The notes: generated from the letters alone by a model not told the origin. 64,000 bases of DNA from Kitasatospora sp. NBC_01250 (GCF_036226465.1 NZ_CP108476.1:2914001-2978000); one strand, 5' to 3'; shown: positions 53,171 to 61,460, counted from the first letter of the stretch. Program-made: numbers and translations.

Positions 53171-53269
53171 CTACCGACTACTCCAAACGAGTTCAGTTCC
53201 GCTGTTCCCCGTCCGCCTCGCACGGCCGCGCGTACGCTCGCCAGCAAACAAACGCACGCGGGCGAGGCG

Positions 53270-54160
53270 GTGGTCACGGTGACCGTTCCGGAGGGGCAGA
53301 TCCCGGAGCAGCCAATCGAGTTGGATGATGACGAAGCTGCGGACGAGTCCCAGGCGCTCTCCACCATCCTGGGCAAACAACTGAAGATCCTGCGCGAACG
53401 TAAGGGCCTGACCCAGCGCGAACTGGCCGTCCAGCTCGGCTACAGCGAAGACTTGATCTCCTCCATCGAACGCGGTCGCCGCAATGCGCAGGAGGACCTG
53501 CTCATCGCAGCTGACGACTTCCTGGACGCCGGAGGCCTGTTGAAGGCCGGCGTCGAGGACACGAAGAAGGCCAAGAAACCACGTGTGCGGCATCCGGTCT
53601 TCTTCCGGGACTACGCCCGCCTGGAGCCGGAGGCGGTGGAGCTGAGCTACTACAGCACCATGGCCGTCCCTGGACTGCTCCAGACCCCCGAGTATGCCCG
53701 CCACCTCTTCAATGTCCGGCGCCCACTCTGGGATGAGCAGACAATCGAGTGGCGCCTGGCAGCGCGCTTGGCCCGGCAGGAAATCATGAACCGAAAGTGG
53801 CCACCACCCATGGTGAGCTGTCTCATCGAAGAGTCGGTTCTGCAACGCCCGATCGGCGGCAGGCAGATTCAGAAAGGGCAGTTGGAAAGCCTCCTGACGT
53901 TCAGTACGTTGAGAAACGGCGAACTCCAGGTCATGCCGACAAGCTGTCAGGATCACACTGCCCTTGACGGTTCCTTCACCTTGCTGACTCCTAAGGGCGG
54001 ACCGCAGGTTGGCTACGTCGAAGTCCAGCAGGTCAGCCGCCTGATCACCGATTTCGAGGAGGTCCGGCTGCTCGCTGCGAAGTATGGGACCATGCGAGCG
54101 CAAGCACTCACGCCTCGGGAGTCACAGACCCTGATCGAGAAGATGCTGGGAGAACTATGA
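53270..54160 (+). CDS. XRE-family regulator with DUF5753 (Scr1-type)
   Basis: 296 aa. A short acidic N-terminus is followed by an HTH (LKILRERKGLTQRELAVQLGYSEDLISSIERGRR, split between residues ~39 and 73) and a C-terminal DUF5753 domain (YYSTMAVPGLLQTPEYARHL; QVMPTSCQDH; GYVEVQQVSRL). Such proteins are widespread in streptomycetes, almost always beside a DUF397 gene, and behave as antitoxin-like regulators of it. The stop overlaps the DUF397 start by 4 bases. Start at GTG 53270; nearby GTGs at 53273-53279 are alternatives and no strong ribosome site distinguishes them. Confidence 0.94.
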   Translation: MVTVTVPEGQIPEQPIELDDDEAADESQALSTILGKQLKILRERKGLTQRELAVQLGYSEDLISSIERGRRNAQEDLLIAADDFLDAGGLLKAGVEDTKKAKKPRVRHPVFFRDYARLEPEAVELSYYSTMAVPGLLQTPEYARHLFNVRRPLWDEQTIEWRLAARLARQEIMNRKWPPPMVSCLIEESVLQRPIGGRQIQKGQLESLLTFSTLRNGELQVMPTSCQDHTALDGSFTLLTPKGGPQVGYVEVQQVSRLITDFEEVRLLAAKYGTMRAQALTPRESQTLIEKMLGEL

Positions 54161-54348
54161 ACATCGAAGCGCCCCAACTCACCTGGTTCAAGAGCAGCTA
54201 CAGCGGCAACGAGGGCGGCGAGTGCATCGAAATCGCCGCCACCCCCAACACCATCCACATCCGCGACTCCAAAGACCAGGCCGGACCCCAGCTCACCATC
54301 ACCCCCACCAGCTGGACCGCCTTCCTCACCCTCGCCACCGCCCTCTAA
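54157..54348 (+). CDS. DUF397 domain protein (63 aa)
   Basis: It contains the family hallmarks WFKSSYSGNEGGECIEIA, IHIRDSKD and TSWTAFL, and is of normal length. It is translationally coupled to the DUF5753 regulator gene. The pair acts as a toxin-antitoxin-like or developmental regulatory module in related bacteria; the biochemical activity of DUF397 is not known to me. Confidence 0.95.
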   Translation: MNIEAPQLTWFKSSYSGNEGGECIEIAATPNTIHIRDSKDQAGPQLTITPTSWTAFLTLATAL

Positions 54349-54371
54349 CCCGCGCCCCGCGAACACACAAC

Positions 54372-54404
54372 GGCCCGGACGATCCCCCACAGATCGTCCG
54401 GGCC
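54372..54404 (+). terminator. Perfect hairpin after the DUF397 gene (copy 1 of an identical pair)
   Basis: 12-bp perfect stem GGCCCGGACGAT / ATCGTCCGGGCC with a 9-base loop, 24 bases after the DUF397 stop. The same sequence, loop included, is found at 55492-55524. It probably works as a terminator. Confidence 0.75.
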
Positions 54405-54491
54405 GCCCCCGTCACCACGTCCTCATCTCCCCCCGCTCCCCAGCCCAGCGCCCCCGTCGCCCCCCAGCACGCCCCTGACCGCGATCCGGGA

Positions 54492-55373
54492 TCAGGGCGC
54501 CTCCGGTTCCGGGCCGCCACCCGCGTGCGCCGCCGCAGCAGCGGAGCACGCGCTGATGGCCTCGTCGATCGTCGACGCCCGCAAGTCGGCATCGGCCCCT
54601 GCCCGCTGCTTGAGCCGATGCAACGCGGGAAGCAGCTCCGGCGCGGCCAACTCGGCTGCAGCCTCGATGACTTTGTCGGCGGGGTCAGGTCCCTCCAATG
54701 CCACGCCGAGCGCCGACAGCATGCGCCGGTCACCACGCTGGGCCAGGCCGAGGAACGCCTCCGCCGCCGTGTCCCGGTCGGGATCGCCCACCCGCTCCAG
54801 CAGGGCGCGACGGATCCGCTCGCCGTCACCCGCCGATTCCAGTCCCAGGCCGAAGGTCGCCCAGTCGCGGACGTAGTCCGACCGGTCGCCGCTGAGCCGG
54901 ATCAGCGCGGCGACGGCGTCCGGGCAGGCGGGGTCTCCACCGACCGACGGCAGCGCGAACGCCACCGCCTGGCGCACGTCCTCGTCGGGGTGCCCCTCCT
55001 GTCCCAGCGCGGCGGCAAGTCCTCGCGGATCGCCGAGGTGCGCCAGGGCCAGGACCGCTGACCGGATCACCTCGGCCTGCGGATCGGCGCAGGCTTCGAT
55101 GGCGATCGACAGGCGCTCCTCCAGGAACAGGCGATCGGCGCGGCTGCCGAACTGGGCCAGGATGGTCAGACCGATCACCCGCTCGCGCGCGTCAGCAGCG
55201 CGAACCAGCACCCGCGCGGCCTCGAAGGCCGACCGATCCGCGCGCTTCTGGAAGGCGTGGACGACATCCCACTGCTCGTGCTCGTCCGGATCCAGCAGCG
55301 CTGCGGCGCGCAGGACTTCGAGATCGTCCTCGCCACCAGCCACCTCGCCACCGGCCAGATCCTTCGACACCAT
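54492..55373 (-). CDS. HEAT-repeat protein (293 aa)
   Basis: Consists of about six paired helices in HEAT/armadillo style: RERVIGLTILAQFG, AEVIRSAVLALAHLGDPRG, EDVRQAVAFALPSVG, DYVRDWATFGLG and DRDTAAEAFLGLAQRGD. D-x-x-V-R-x-A-x-x-AL-x-x-LGD is the recurring pattern. There is no catalytic motif, signal peptide or membrane span, so a cytoplasmic scaffold or binding role is likely. It lies alone on the minus strand between two identical hairpins. Confidence 0.9.
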   Translation of the reverse strand: MVSKDLAGGEVAGGEDDLEVLRAAALLDPDEHEQWDVVHAFQKRADRSAFEAARVLVRAADARERVIGLTILAQFGSRADRLFLEERLSIAIEACADPQAEVIRSAVLALAHLGDPRGLAAALGQEGHPDEDVRQAVAFALPSVGGDPACPDAVAALIRLSGDRSDYVRDWATFGLGLESAGDGERIRRALLERVGDPDRDTAAEAFLGLAQRGDRRMLSALGVALEGPDPADKVIEAAAELAAPELLPALHRLKQRAGADADLRASTIDEAISACSAAAAAHAGGGPEPEAP

Positions 55374-55491
55374 CAGCTACCGCCCAACCGTCGCTCGAAC
55401 CATCGTGTCCTGTCGCCCCTGAGCCACCGGGCCCGGCCCGCACCGCGGCCGTTCGGCACAGCGGGTGGCGGGCTCCCCGCGCCCGCCGCAC

Positions 55492-55524
55492 GGCCCGGAC
55501 GATCCCCCACAGATCGTCCGGGCC
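55492..55524. terminator. Perfect hairpin after the epoxide-hydrolase-like gene (copy 2 of an identical pair)
   Basis: Identical in stem and loop to 54372-54404 and in the same orientation, 21 bases after the stop of the minus-strand hydrolase gene. A terminator role fits. Together the two copies bracket the HEAT-repeat gene. Confidence 0.75.
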
Positions 55525-55545
55525 TTCTGCCCTGTCCGGCTCGGG

Positions 55546-56415
55546 TCAGGCCGAGCCGGACAGGTGCTCCAACACCCGGGAGGCCACCAACGCGGGCTCC
55601 TCCTCGGGCAGCCAGTGGCTCGCGCCCTCCAGCGCCTCGAACCGGTACGGGCCGTCCACCCAGTCGCCCGTGGCCTCGGCCGCGCCGCGTCCGAGGGCCG
55701 CGTCCTCGCTGCCCCAGAGGAACAGCGTCGGCACGGTGATCCGCCCGGCCTCGACGGCCAGCGGACCAGACGGCGCCCGGTACCAGTTGAGCGTGGCGGT
55801 GAGCGCACCGGGCTCGGAGAGCCGCCGGACGTTCTCCTCCACCAACTCCGCCGCCACCCGGCCACCGTAGAGGGCCCGCAGCCGAGCCGCGCCCTCGGCG
55901 AGCAGGCGGGCCTCCGCGACGCCGCCCTCCCTGCGGAACACACGCACGTAGTCGAGCCGGCGGTCCTGGGTCTCGTCCTCGGCGGCGGCCCGGGCCAGCG
56001 CGTTCGGATGCGGAGTGGCCAGCACGGTCAGTGACTTGAGCCGCTCCGGATGCTCGGCGGCGAGCACCCAGGCCACCAGGCCGCCCCAGTCGTGGGCGAC
56101 CAGGTGGAACCGTGCGGCGCCCAGCGCGTCGGCGAAGGCCAAGGCATCCGCGACCAACTCGGCCACGGCGTAGTCGGCGATCCGGCCGGGCCGGGCACCG
56201 GGGGCGTATCCCCGCTGGTCGACGGCGACGGCCCGCAGCCCGGCCGCGCCCAGCGCGCGCAGCACCGGCGTCCAGCAGTCCGCGAACTCGGGCCAGCCGT
56301 GCAGCAACAGCACGAGCTCGCCCTCGACCGGGCCGGCTGCCAACGCACCATGCGCATGCGGGCCCACTTGAATGGTGACCCGCTCAAGAACGGGCTTCTC
56401 ACGACCCATCAGCAC
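55546..56415 (-). CDS. Alpha/beta-hydrolase, epoxide-hydrolase-like
   Basis: 289 aa. The oxyanion-hole motif is HGWPE (39-43) and the nucleophile motif VAHDWGG carries Asp109, as in epoxide hydrolases and haloalkane dehalogenases rather than Ser esterases. Asp238 (WGSEDAAL) and His267 (EGASHWLP) complete the triad. A lid lies between ~135 and 225. The expected reaction is opening of an epoxide to a diol via an aspartyl ester; the substrate is unknown. The GTG at 56415 has GGGAG 4 bases upstream; the ATG at 56409 is an alternative. It overlaps the end of the upstream collagen-like gene by 17 bases, so the two are probably co-transcribed. Confidence 0.93.
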   Translation of the reverse strand: MLMGREKPVLERVTIQVGPHAHGALAAGPVEGELVLLLHGWPEFADCWTPVLRALGAAGLRAVAVDQRGYAPGARPGRIADYAVAELVADALAFADALGAARFHLVAHDWGGLVAWVLAAEHPERLKSLTVLATPHPNALARAAAEDETQDRRLDYVRVFRREGGVAEARLLAEGAARLRALYGGRVAAELVEENVRRLSEPGALTATLNWYRAPSGPLAVEAGRITVPTLFLWGSEDAALGRGAAEATGDWVDGPYRFEALEGASHWLPEEEPALVASRVLEHLSGSA

Positions 56416-57439
56416 GCAACTCCCGCTCGATCAGGCTACCGAGATCCTCCCCCGGACTCACCGTACTCGGCCACCATCCATCGCTCCCACCCACCGCACT
56501 CCCACCAGCCTCAGGCCTCACACCCGGCCGCACGGCGGGCTGCGCCGGAACCCCTGGTGCGACCGACCGCGCCTTCCGCACCCCCGGCACCAGATTCCCC
56601 CGCACCCCATCCGCCCCAGCAGGCCGCACCGCACGCTCTGCCGGAATCCCCGCGATCCCCGCAGTCCCCAGCACCGGCGGCACCCCGCGCTCGGCCCTGC
56701 CGACGCCCTGCCCCGCCCCCTGCCCCGCCCCGGGCTGCGCCGGAACCCCCGGGGAACTCTGCTGCCCCACCCCCATCGCCCCACGCTCCCCTGCGGCTCC
56801 ACCGGTGGCCAGCGCCTCCCCGACCGCCGGAGCCACCGGGCCGGAACGCCGCCAAGCGGGCACCGGCCTGGGCTGCACAGCCTGCTGCGCACCGGACAGC
56901 TCCGCCTCGGACGTCCCCGTCCGCCACCCCTGCGCAGGCCCCGCCCCCGCCCCCGCGACCGGCACCCCCGGCACCCCAGGCACCCCAGGAATTCCTGGCA
57001 CCCCCGGCACCGCCCCGAACCCCTCCCCCGACCCCGTCGAGGTCCGTACACGCTGCGTCGCGGCCGGCACCGGCGCAACCCCGGACGCCGCGCGCCGCTC
57101 GACCTTCTCCGCCACCACCTGGTCCAGCCGCACCACGAAGTTGGGGTAGTCCATCGCCTTCCCGGGCCAGTGGCAGTCGTTGCTCGTCAGCACCTGACTG
57201 CGCACCCCACCCTGCTCGGTGACCGGCCCGGGAATGGTCCGCAGGTTCTGCTCCCAGTTGCGCCCCCACAACAGGTGCTCCAGCGCGAGGCCCCAGCTCT
57301 CCATGTCGACCTCGATGCTGGCCCCGGCCACCCCGGGCAGCACCTTGGCGCCGTACTTCCCCCGCACCACCGCGCGCTGCTCGAAGTCGGCGTTCTTGCT
57401 CAGCACGGTGATCCGCCACGCACCTTCGAACCTGAGCAC
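56399..57439 (-). CDS. Hypothetical protein with collagen-like GxP repeats (346 aa)
   Basis: The N-terminal ~110 residues form a compact domain (LRFEGAWRITVLSKNADFEQRAVV; VEVDMESWGLALEHLLWG-type strand; SNDCHWPGKAMDYPNFVVRLDQVV). The rest is Gly/Pro/Ala-rich and low-complexity, with a run of G-[VI]-P triplets near residues 135-155. The start is the GTG at 57439, which has GGAGG 6 bases upstream; the longer frame from 57499 lacks one. No signal peptide is evident. The N-terminal domain was not recognised; it does not resemble a catalytic family by motif. The GxP run could form a collagen-like segment but is short. Confidence 0.75.
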   Translation of the reverse strand: MLRFEGAWRITVLSKNADFEQRAVVRGKYGAKVLPGVAGASIEVDMESWGLALEHLLWGRNWEQNLRTIPGPVTEQGGVRSQVLTSNDCHWPGKAMDYPNFVVRLDQVVAEKVERRAASGVAPVPAATQRVRTSTGSGEGFGAVPGVPGIPGVPGVPGVPVAGAGAGPAQGWRTGTSEAELSGAQQAVQPRPVPAWRRSGPVAPAVGEALATGGAAGERGAMGVGQQSSPGVPAQPGAGQGAGQGVGRAERGVPPVLGTAGIAGIPAERAVRPAGADGVRGNLVPGVRKARSVAPGVPAQPAVRPGVRPEAGGSAVGGSDGWWPSTVSPGEDLGSLIERELRADGS

Positions 57440-57542
57440 CGCTGTCCTCCCGAGGTCGCCGCACACACGATGGGCAGCACACGCGCCCACCCCGAACAAC
57501 GCCCCGGACCACTCCTCGGTTCACCGCCCCGCGCCGCGCGGC

Positions 57543-57590
57543 GAACGGGCCGGTTGTGGCCGGCAACCCCCGGCCACAACCGGCCCGTTC
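57543..57590 (-). terminator. Perfect 21-bp hairpin after the ferredoxin gene
   Basis: 57543-57563 pairs perfectly with 57570-57590 around a 6-base loop. It is 18 bases after the stop of the minus-strand ferredoxin gene. A strong intrinsic-type terminator, or a two-way one in this AT-poor context. Confidence 0.75.
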
Positions 57591-57608
57591 CGGACCTCTA
57601 CTCGCCCA

Positions 57609-57800
57609 CTACTCGCCGATCTTGATGGCCTGCACCGGACACCCCCGCACGGCCTCCTTCACCATCGGGTCGCCCGCGCCGTCCTGCGCCCCGGGGATGA
57701 TCTCGGCGTATCCGTCGTCGTTCAGGGTGAACACCTTCGGTGCGGTCACCTCGCACATCCCGGAGCCAATGCAGTGGTCATGGTCCACGGAGATTCTCAT
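57609..57800 (-). CDS. [3Fe-4S] ferredoxin (63 aa)
   Basis: Small acidic protein with CIGSGMC (Cys10, Cys16) and CPVQAI (Cys54). Only three cluster Cys are present; the position of the missing ligand holds Gly13, which points to a [3Fe-4S] cluster. Such ferredoxins pass electrons to cytochrome P450s or other oxygenases. No P450 gene is in the window; the CrtI-type FAD enzyme lies upstream on the same strand, 183 bases away. The ATG start has GGAGG 5 bases upstream. Length is standard for the streptomycete P450 partner ferredoxins. Confidence 0.95.
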   Translation of the reverse strand: MRISVDHDHCIGSGMCEVTAPKVFTLNDDGYAEIIPGAQDGAGDPMVKEAVRGCPVQAIKIGE

Positions 57801-57897
57801 CGTGCCTCCACAGCTAGGACGTCAGCTCGATCGTCAACAGCGGTCGAAGCATAGGGACCGGCATGACCAGCCGTCAGGCGATTGCCCGGACCCGCGA

Positions 57898-57985
57898 TCC
57901 CACCTCCCCGGCCTTCCCCGGACCTCCCCGAACCTCCCCACCCCACCCCGCCTCTCCCGCCTCTCCCCGCCCCTCACAGCCCCTC
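57898..57985 (+). repeat. Polypyrimidine (C/T) tract
   Basis: Nearly 90 bases made mainly of CCTCCCC/CCCCGCC units, reaching the end of the CrtI-like gene (stop at 57984). Long purine/pyrimidine strand asymmetry is rare here; it may affect transcription of the gap or be a slippage tract. Confidence 0.6.
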
Positions 57986-59549
57986 ACCGCCCCAGCACCG
58001 CCATCGCCGCGTTGTGGCCGGGGATGCCGCTGACCCCGCCGCCCCGTGCCGCGCCCGACCCGCACAGCAGCACGTTGGCGTGGGCGGTCCCGACCCCCCA
58101 CCGGGCCGCCGCCCCTTCCCTCTCGCTCTCCCCTTCCCCCTCCCCGCTGCCCTCCGCGTAGGGGAAGTCGAGCGCGGTGTGGAAGATGTTGCCGCCGGGC
58201 AGCCCGATCTCCCGCTCCACGTCCAGCGGGCTCTTGGCCTCCAAGCACGGACGGCCGTCGCTGTCGAGGGCCAGGCAGTCGGCGATCGGCTCGGCGAGGT
58301 GGGAGTCGAGCTGGTCCAGCGTGGCCCGGAGCAGCTGCTCGCGCGTGGTCCCGTGGTCGGCGGTGAACAGCCGGGCGGGAGCGTGCAGGCCGAAGAGGGT
58401 GAGGGTGTGATACCCCTCGCGGGCCAGCTCGGGGCCGAGGATGGAGGGGTCCGTCAGCGAGTGGCAGTAGATCTCCGACGGCGGGGCCGACGGGATCCGG
58501 CCCGCGTCCGCCTGCCGGTAGGCGGTCTCCAACTCCTCGTACCCCTCGCTGATGTGGAAGGTCCCCGCAAAGGCGGCGCGCGGTTCGACGGCGCTGTCGC
58601 GCAGCCTCGGCAGCCGCCGCAGCAGCATGTTGACCTTGAGCTGGGACCCCTCGGACGGCGGCGGAGCCTGCTCCCCCAACAGCCGGGCCAGCTCGTGCGG
58701 GGCGGCGTTGACCAGGACGTGCCGCGCCGCGAACGTGCCGCCCGTGGAGGTCACTTCGGCCGTCCTGCCGTCCGTGGCGATGCCCGTCACCTCACACGCG
58801 GTGCGGATGTCCGCACCAGCCGCACGGGCCGCGTCGGCGAGGGCGTCGGTCAGGGCTCCCATCCCGCCCACGGGGACGTCCCAGTCGCCGGTGCCACCGC
58901 CGATCACGTGGTAGAGGAAGCAGCGGTTCTGCCGCAGGGAGGGGTCGTGGGCGTGGGTGAAGGTGCCCACGAGCGCGTCGGTGAGCACCGTGCCGCGCAC
59001 CAGGTCGTCCTCGAAGGCCGCCTCGATCGCCTCGCCGATGGGGCGCTCGAAGAGCGCCTCCCAGGCCGCCGGATCATCAACGCGGGCACGGAGTTCGCCG
59101 CGCGTGGGCAGCGGCTCCGTCAGGGTCGGAAAGACCCGCTCGGCCACCTGCCCGAGCATGCCCTGGAACCGCTGCCAGGAGTCGTACTCCTTGTCCGAGC
59201 CGGTGAACCGGGCGAACGACTCGCGGGTGCGCACCGGATCGCGCTCCACCAGCAGCCCGGTCGGCCGCCCGGCCCGCACGGCGGGTGAGTAGGAGGCGAC
59301 CGCACGCTTGCGCACGGCGAAGCGCAGCCCGAGGTCCGTCACGATCTTCGACGGCAGCAGGCTGACCAGATAGGAGTAGGCCGAGACCCGGGCGTCGACC
59401 CCGGGGAACAGCCGCGTGGAGACCGCCGCACCCCCGGTCCGCCCGAGCCGCTCCAGCACGACCACCCGCCGCCCGGCCCGGGCCAGATAGGCCGCCGCGA
59501 CCAGCCCGTTGTGGCCACCACCGACGATCACCGCGTCATACGTCGCCAT
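57984..59549 (-). CDS. Phytoene-desaturase/CrtI-like FAD-dependent oxidoreductase
   Basis: 521 aa. Starts MATYDAVIVGGGHNGLVAAAYLARAG, the dinucleotide-binding motif with the N-G-L of the CrtI/carotenoid-isomerase and RetSat group, then VVVLERLGRTGGAA. The C-terminal FAD motif is present (LLCGSGAARGGGVSGIPGHNAA). The ATG at 59549 is the first residue of the recognised domain; a longer frame to 59834 is a shadow overlapping the divergent LLM gene. A low-complexity Glu/Gly/Ser insert (AEGSGEGEGESEREG) interrupts the C-terminal part near 58110-58165. No other carotenoid gene is nearby, so the substrate may not be phytoene. It diverges from the LLM oxidoreductase gene. Confidence 0.92.
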   Translation of the reverse strand: MATYDAVIVGGGHNGLVAAAYLARAGRRVVVLERLGRTGGAAVSTRLFPGVDARVSAYSYLVSLLPSKIVTDLGLRFAVRKRAVASYSPAVRAGRPTGLLVERDPVRTRESFARFTGSDKEYDSWQRFQGMLGQVAERVFPTLTEPLPTRGELRARVDDPAAWEALFERPIGEAIEAAFEDDLVRGTVLTDALVGTFTHAHDPSLRQNRCFLYHVIGGGTGDWDVPVGGMGALTDALADAARAAGADIRTACEVTGIATDGRTAEVTSTGGTFAARHVLVNAAPHELARLLGEQAPPPSEGSQLKVNMLLRRLPRLRDSAVEPRAAFAGTFHISEGYEELETAYRQADAGRIPSAPPSEIYCHSLTDPSILGPELAREGYHTLTLFGLHAPARLFTADHGTTREQLLRATLDQLDSHLAEPIADCLALDSDGRPCLEAKSPLDVEREIGLPGGNIFHTALDFPYAEGSGEGEGESEREGAAARWGVGTAHANVLLCGSGAARGGGVSGIPGHNAAMAVLGR

Positions 59550-59646
59550 ACCCCTTGGTAACACGCAGCCATCCCGACCGGCTAGGTGCGTGTCCGACCC
59601 GACCCGGTCCTGCCGGGCTCCTGGCTCCGCACTCCGAGCGCGAGCG

Positions 59647-59677
59647 TTGGCGACCGCCGCGCCGTCCTCGTTACGAT
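59647..59677 (+). promoter_or_regulatory. Possible promoter of the LLM oxidoreductase gene
   Basis: TTGGCG (59647-59652) and TACGAT (59672-59677) with a 19-base spacer, 83 bases before the start codon. The hexamers are near consensus but the spacer is long, so this is weak. Confidence 0.3.
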
Positions 59678-59760
59678 CGACGGGTAGGCCCCCAGTCCCG
59701 TCGGGTGAGCCCCTCCCCGGTTCCCGCCCGTACGGCGGTGCGGCCGCAGGAGGTGGGACG

Positions 59761-60630
59761 ATGCAGATCGGACTGCACGCGCTGGGCATCGGAGACGGCG
59801 CCCGCCCCGAGGTGATCCGGGCGGTGGCGAGCACCGCCGAGGCCCGCGGTTTCGCGCGGCTCTGGGTGGGCGAGCACGTGGTGCTGGTGGACGAACCACG
59901 GTCCCGCTACCCCTATGCCGCCGACGGCAGCATTCCCGTCCCCGCCGATGCCGACTGGCTGGACCCGCTGCTCACCCTCGCCTTCGCCGCGGCGGCGACC
60001 AGCCGGATCGAGCTGGCCACCGGTGTCCTGCTGCTGCCCGAGCACAACCCGGTGCTGGTCGCCAAGCAGGCCGCGACGCTGGACGTGCTCTCCGCGGGGC
60101 GGTTCACCCTCGGCGTCGGCGTCGGCTGGTCCGCCGAGGAGTTCGCCGCGCTCGGCGTGCCCTTCGCCCGTCGCGGCCGGCGCACGGCGGAGTACCTCGC
60201 CGCGATGCGGGTGCTCTGGTCCGACGATGTCGCCTCCTTCGAGGGGGAGTTCGTCCGCTTCGAAGGGATCAGGGTCAACCCCCGGCCGGTGCGGGACCGG
60301 CAGCTGCCGGTCGTGCTGGGCGGCAACAGCGAGGCGGCCCTGCGCCGGGCGGCCACCCTCGCAGACGGCTGGTACGGCTTCAACCTCCCGGCCGCCGAGG
60401 TCGCCGCCCACGTCAACACCCTTGCCGCACACGGCGCGCGGCTCGACCAGGGCCCGGCGGGTTTCTCGGTCGCGGTCGCCCTGACCGACGGCACCCCGGA
60501 CCTGCTCCCCGCGCTGGCCTCGGCAGGAGTGACCGAACTGGTCGTGGTCGGCGCCCCACCAGCCGCCCCGCACGAAGCCGCCGCCTGGGTCGACGCCCTC
60601 GCCGCCCACTGGCTCCACCCCGCCCACTGA
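59761..60630 (+). CDS. LLM-class F420-dependent oxidoreductase
   Basis: 289 aa, bacterial luciferase-like TIM barrel. It begins MQIGLHALGIGDGARPEVI and shows ARGFARLWVGEHVV, RIELATGVLLLPEHNPVLVAKQAATLDVLSAGRFTLGVGVGW (split) and PVVLGGNSEAALRRAATLADGWYGF, typical of F420-dependent members in actinomycetes. The ATG has GGAGG 7 bases upstream. Substrate unknown. It diverges from the CrtI-like gene and converges on the Uma2 gene. Confidence 0.94.
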   Translation: MQIGLHALGIGDGARPEVIRAVASTAEARGFARLWVGEHVVLVDEPRSRYPYAADGSIPVPADADWLDPLLTLAFAAAATSRIELATGVLLLPEHNPVLVAKQAATLDVLSAGRFTLGVGVGWSAEEFAALGVPFARRGRRTAEYLAAMRVLWSDDVASFEGEFVRFEGIRVNPRPVRDRQLPVVLGGNSEAALRRAATLADGWYGFNLPAAEVAAHVNTLAAHGARLDQGPAGFSVAVALTDGTPDLLPALASAGVTELVVVGAPPAAPHEAAAWVDALAAHWLHPAH

Positions 60631-60702
60631 GCAGCCCTCCGGGCGGCAGCTACCCCTGGACCACGACGTTCCGGCGGACTGCCCGACGGGACCGCCCGCA
60701 GC

Positions 60703-61275
60703 TCACCGGACCCACTCCTTGAGCGGCTCCGTCTCCAGCGTGATCCCCACCGGGTCCGGCAGCGTCACCGACTTCCCGAACGGCACGATCTGGAGGTTCT
60801 CGTACCGGACCCCGTCGGGCTCGCTGTAGACCTTCACCTCACACGAATCCCGGTCGATCAGCAGATAGACCGGGATCCCGGCCACCGCATAGACACGCGG
60901 CTTCTCAACCCTCGCCGAGCGATCGGCGTCAGCCTCGCCCGCCGTGGCCTCCACCGCCATCAGCACGTCCCCGGCGCTCGCCCACTCCCCCAGCCCCGCG
61001 AAGGCATCACTCACAGCGAACACCCGATCCGGGCAGGCGTACCCGGCTGGAATCCGCAGGCCCTGCTTGTGCAGGAACGCCTCCGGCCGCTCCATCAGCA
61101 GGACCCGTGTCAGCCACCCGACCATCGTCGCGTGGCTGCCGTCCGCTCCTGGCTTTGCCCGCAGCTTCCCGTCCAGATACTCAAGCCGCAGCCCCTCCGC
61201 CACCCGGTGGGCAGCACGGGCGAGTTCCTCGAACGCCTCGGGCCACAGCTGCGCCCGATCACCGCTCCCGATCAC
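60703..61275 (-). CDS. Uma2-family (DUF820) restriction-endonuclease-like protein
   Basis: 190 aa. Shows EYLDGKLRAKP, PDRVFAVSD, VLMAVEATAGEADADRSARVEKPRVYAVAGIPVYLLID, that is, the PD...E...K arrangement of the PD-(D/E)xK nuclease fold, and a C-terminal YSEPDGVRYENLQIVPFGKSV strand region. GTG start with GGGAGG 8 bases upstream. Uma2 proteins occur in many copies in streptomycetes and cyanobacteria; their role is unproven. It stands alone, convergent with the LLM gene. Confidence 0.92.
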   Translation of the reverse strand: MIGSGDRAQLWPEAFEELARAAHRVAEGLRLEYLDGKLRAKPGADGSHATMVGWLTRVLLMERPEAFLHKQGLRIPAGYACPDRVFAVSDAFAGLGEWASAGDVLMAVEATAGEADADRSARVEKPRVYAVAGIPVYLLIDRDSCEVKVYSEPDGVRYENLQIVPFGKSVTLPDPVGITLETEPLKEWVR

Positions 61276-61331
61276 GGGCAGAACCTCCCTCTACCAAGCT
61301 GTTCCGCCCACGACCCTAGCCACCCGCCTCC

Positions 61332-61383
61332 TCAGATGTCCCGGACCGTCGCGTTCTGCACCCCGATCGAGTTCATCCGGCCC
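61332..61383 (-). pseudogene. Remnant of the 3' end of a murA-type gene (direct repeat, left copy)
   Basis: About 52 bases match the last codons of the HTH-MurA gene (61833-61884) at roughly 90 percent, including the stop codon. In frame it reads GRMNSIGVQNATVRDI against DRLNSIGAQIETFRDI in the intact gene. No further murA similarity extends upstream, so this is only a tail fragment, 501 bases from the intact one. Confidence 0.85.
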
Positions 61384-61460
61384 CACCCACTGAGCCCGTC
61401 GCTCTTGGCGCCCCACCACCCCGTTGCCGTACGGTGGCCGCACAGCCCCTGGAGTCCACC

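Noticed and set aside
59550..59834. N-terminal extension of the FAD enzyme to 59834
   Set aside because: It would precede the MATYDAVIVGGG start with low-complexity sequence and overlap the divergent LLM gene.
61405..61435. TTGGCG / TACGGT promoter for the DUF6247-like gene
   Set aside because: The spacer is 19 bases and similar pairs occur by chance in this composition; too weak to list as a feature.
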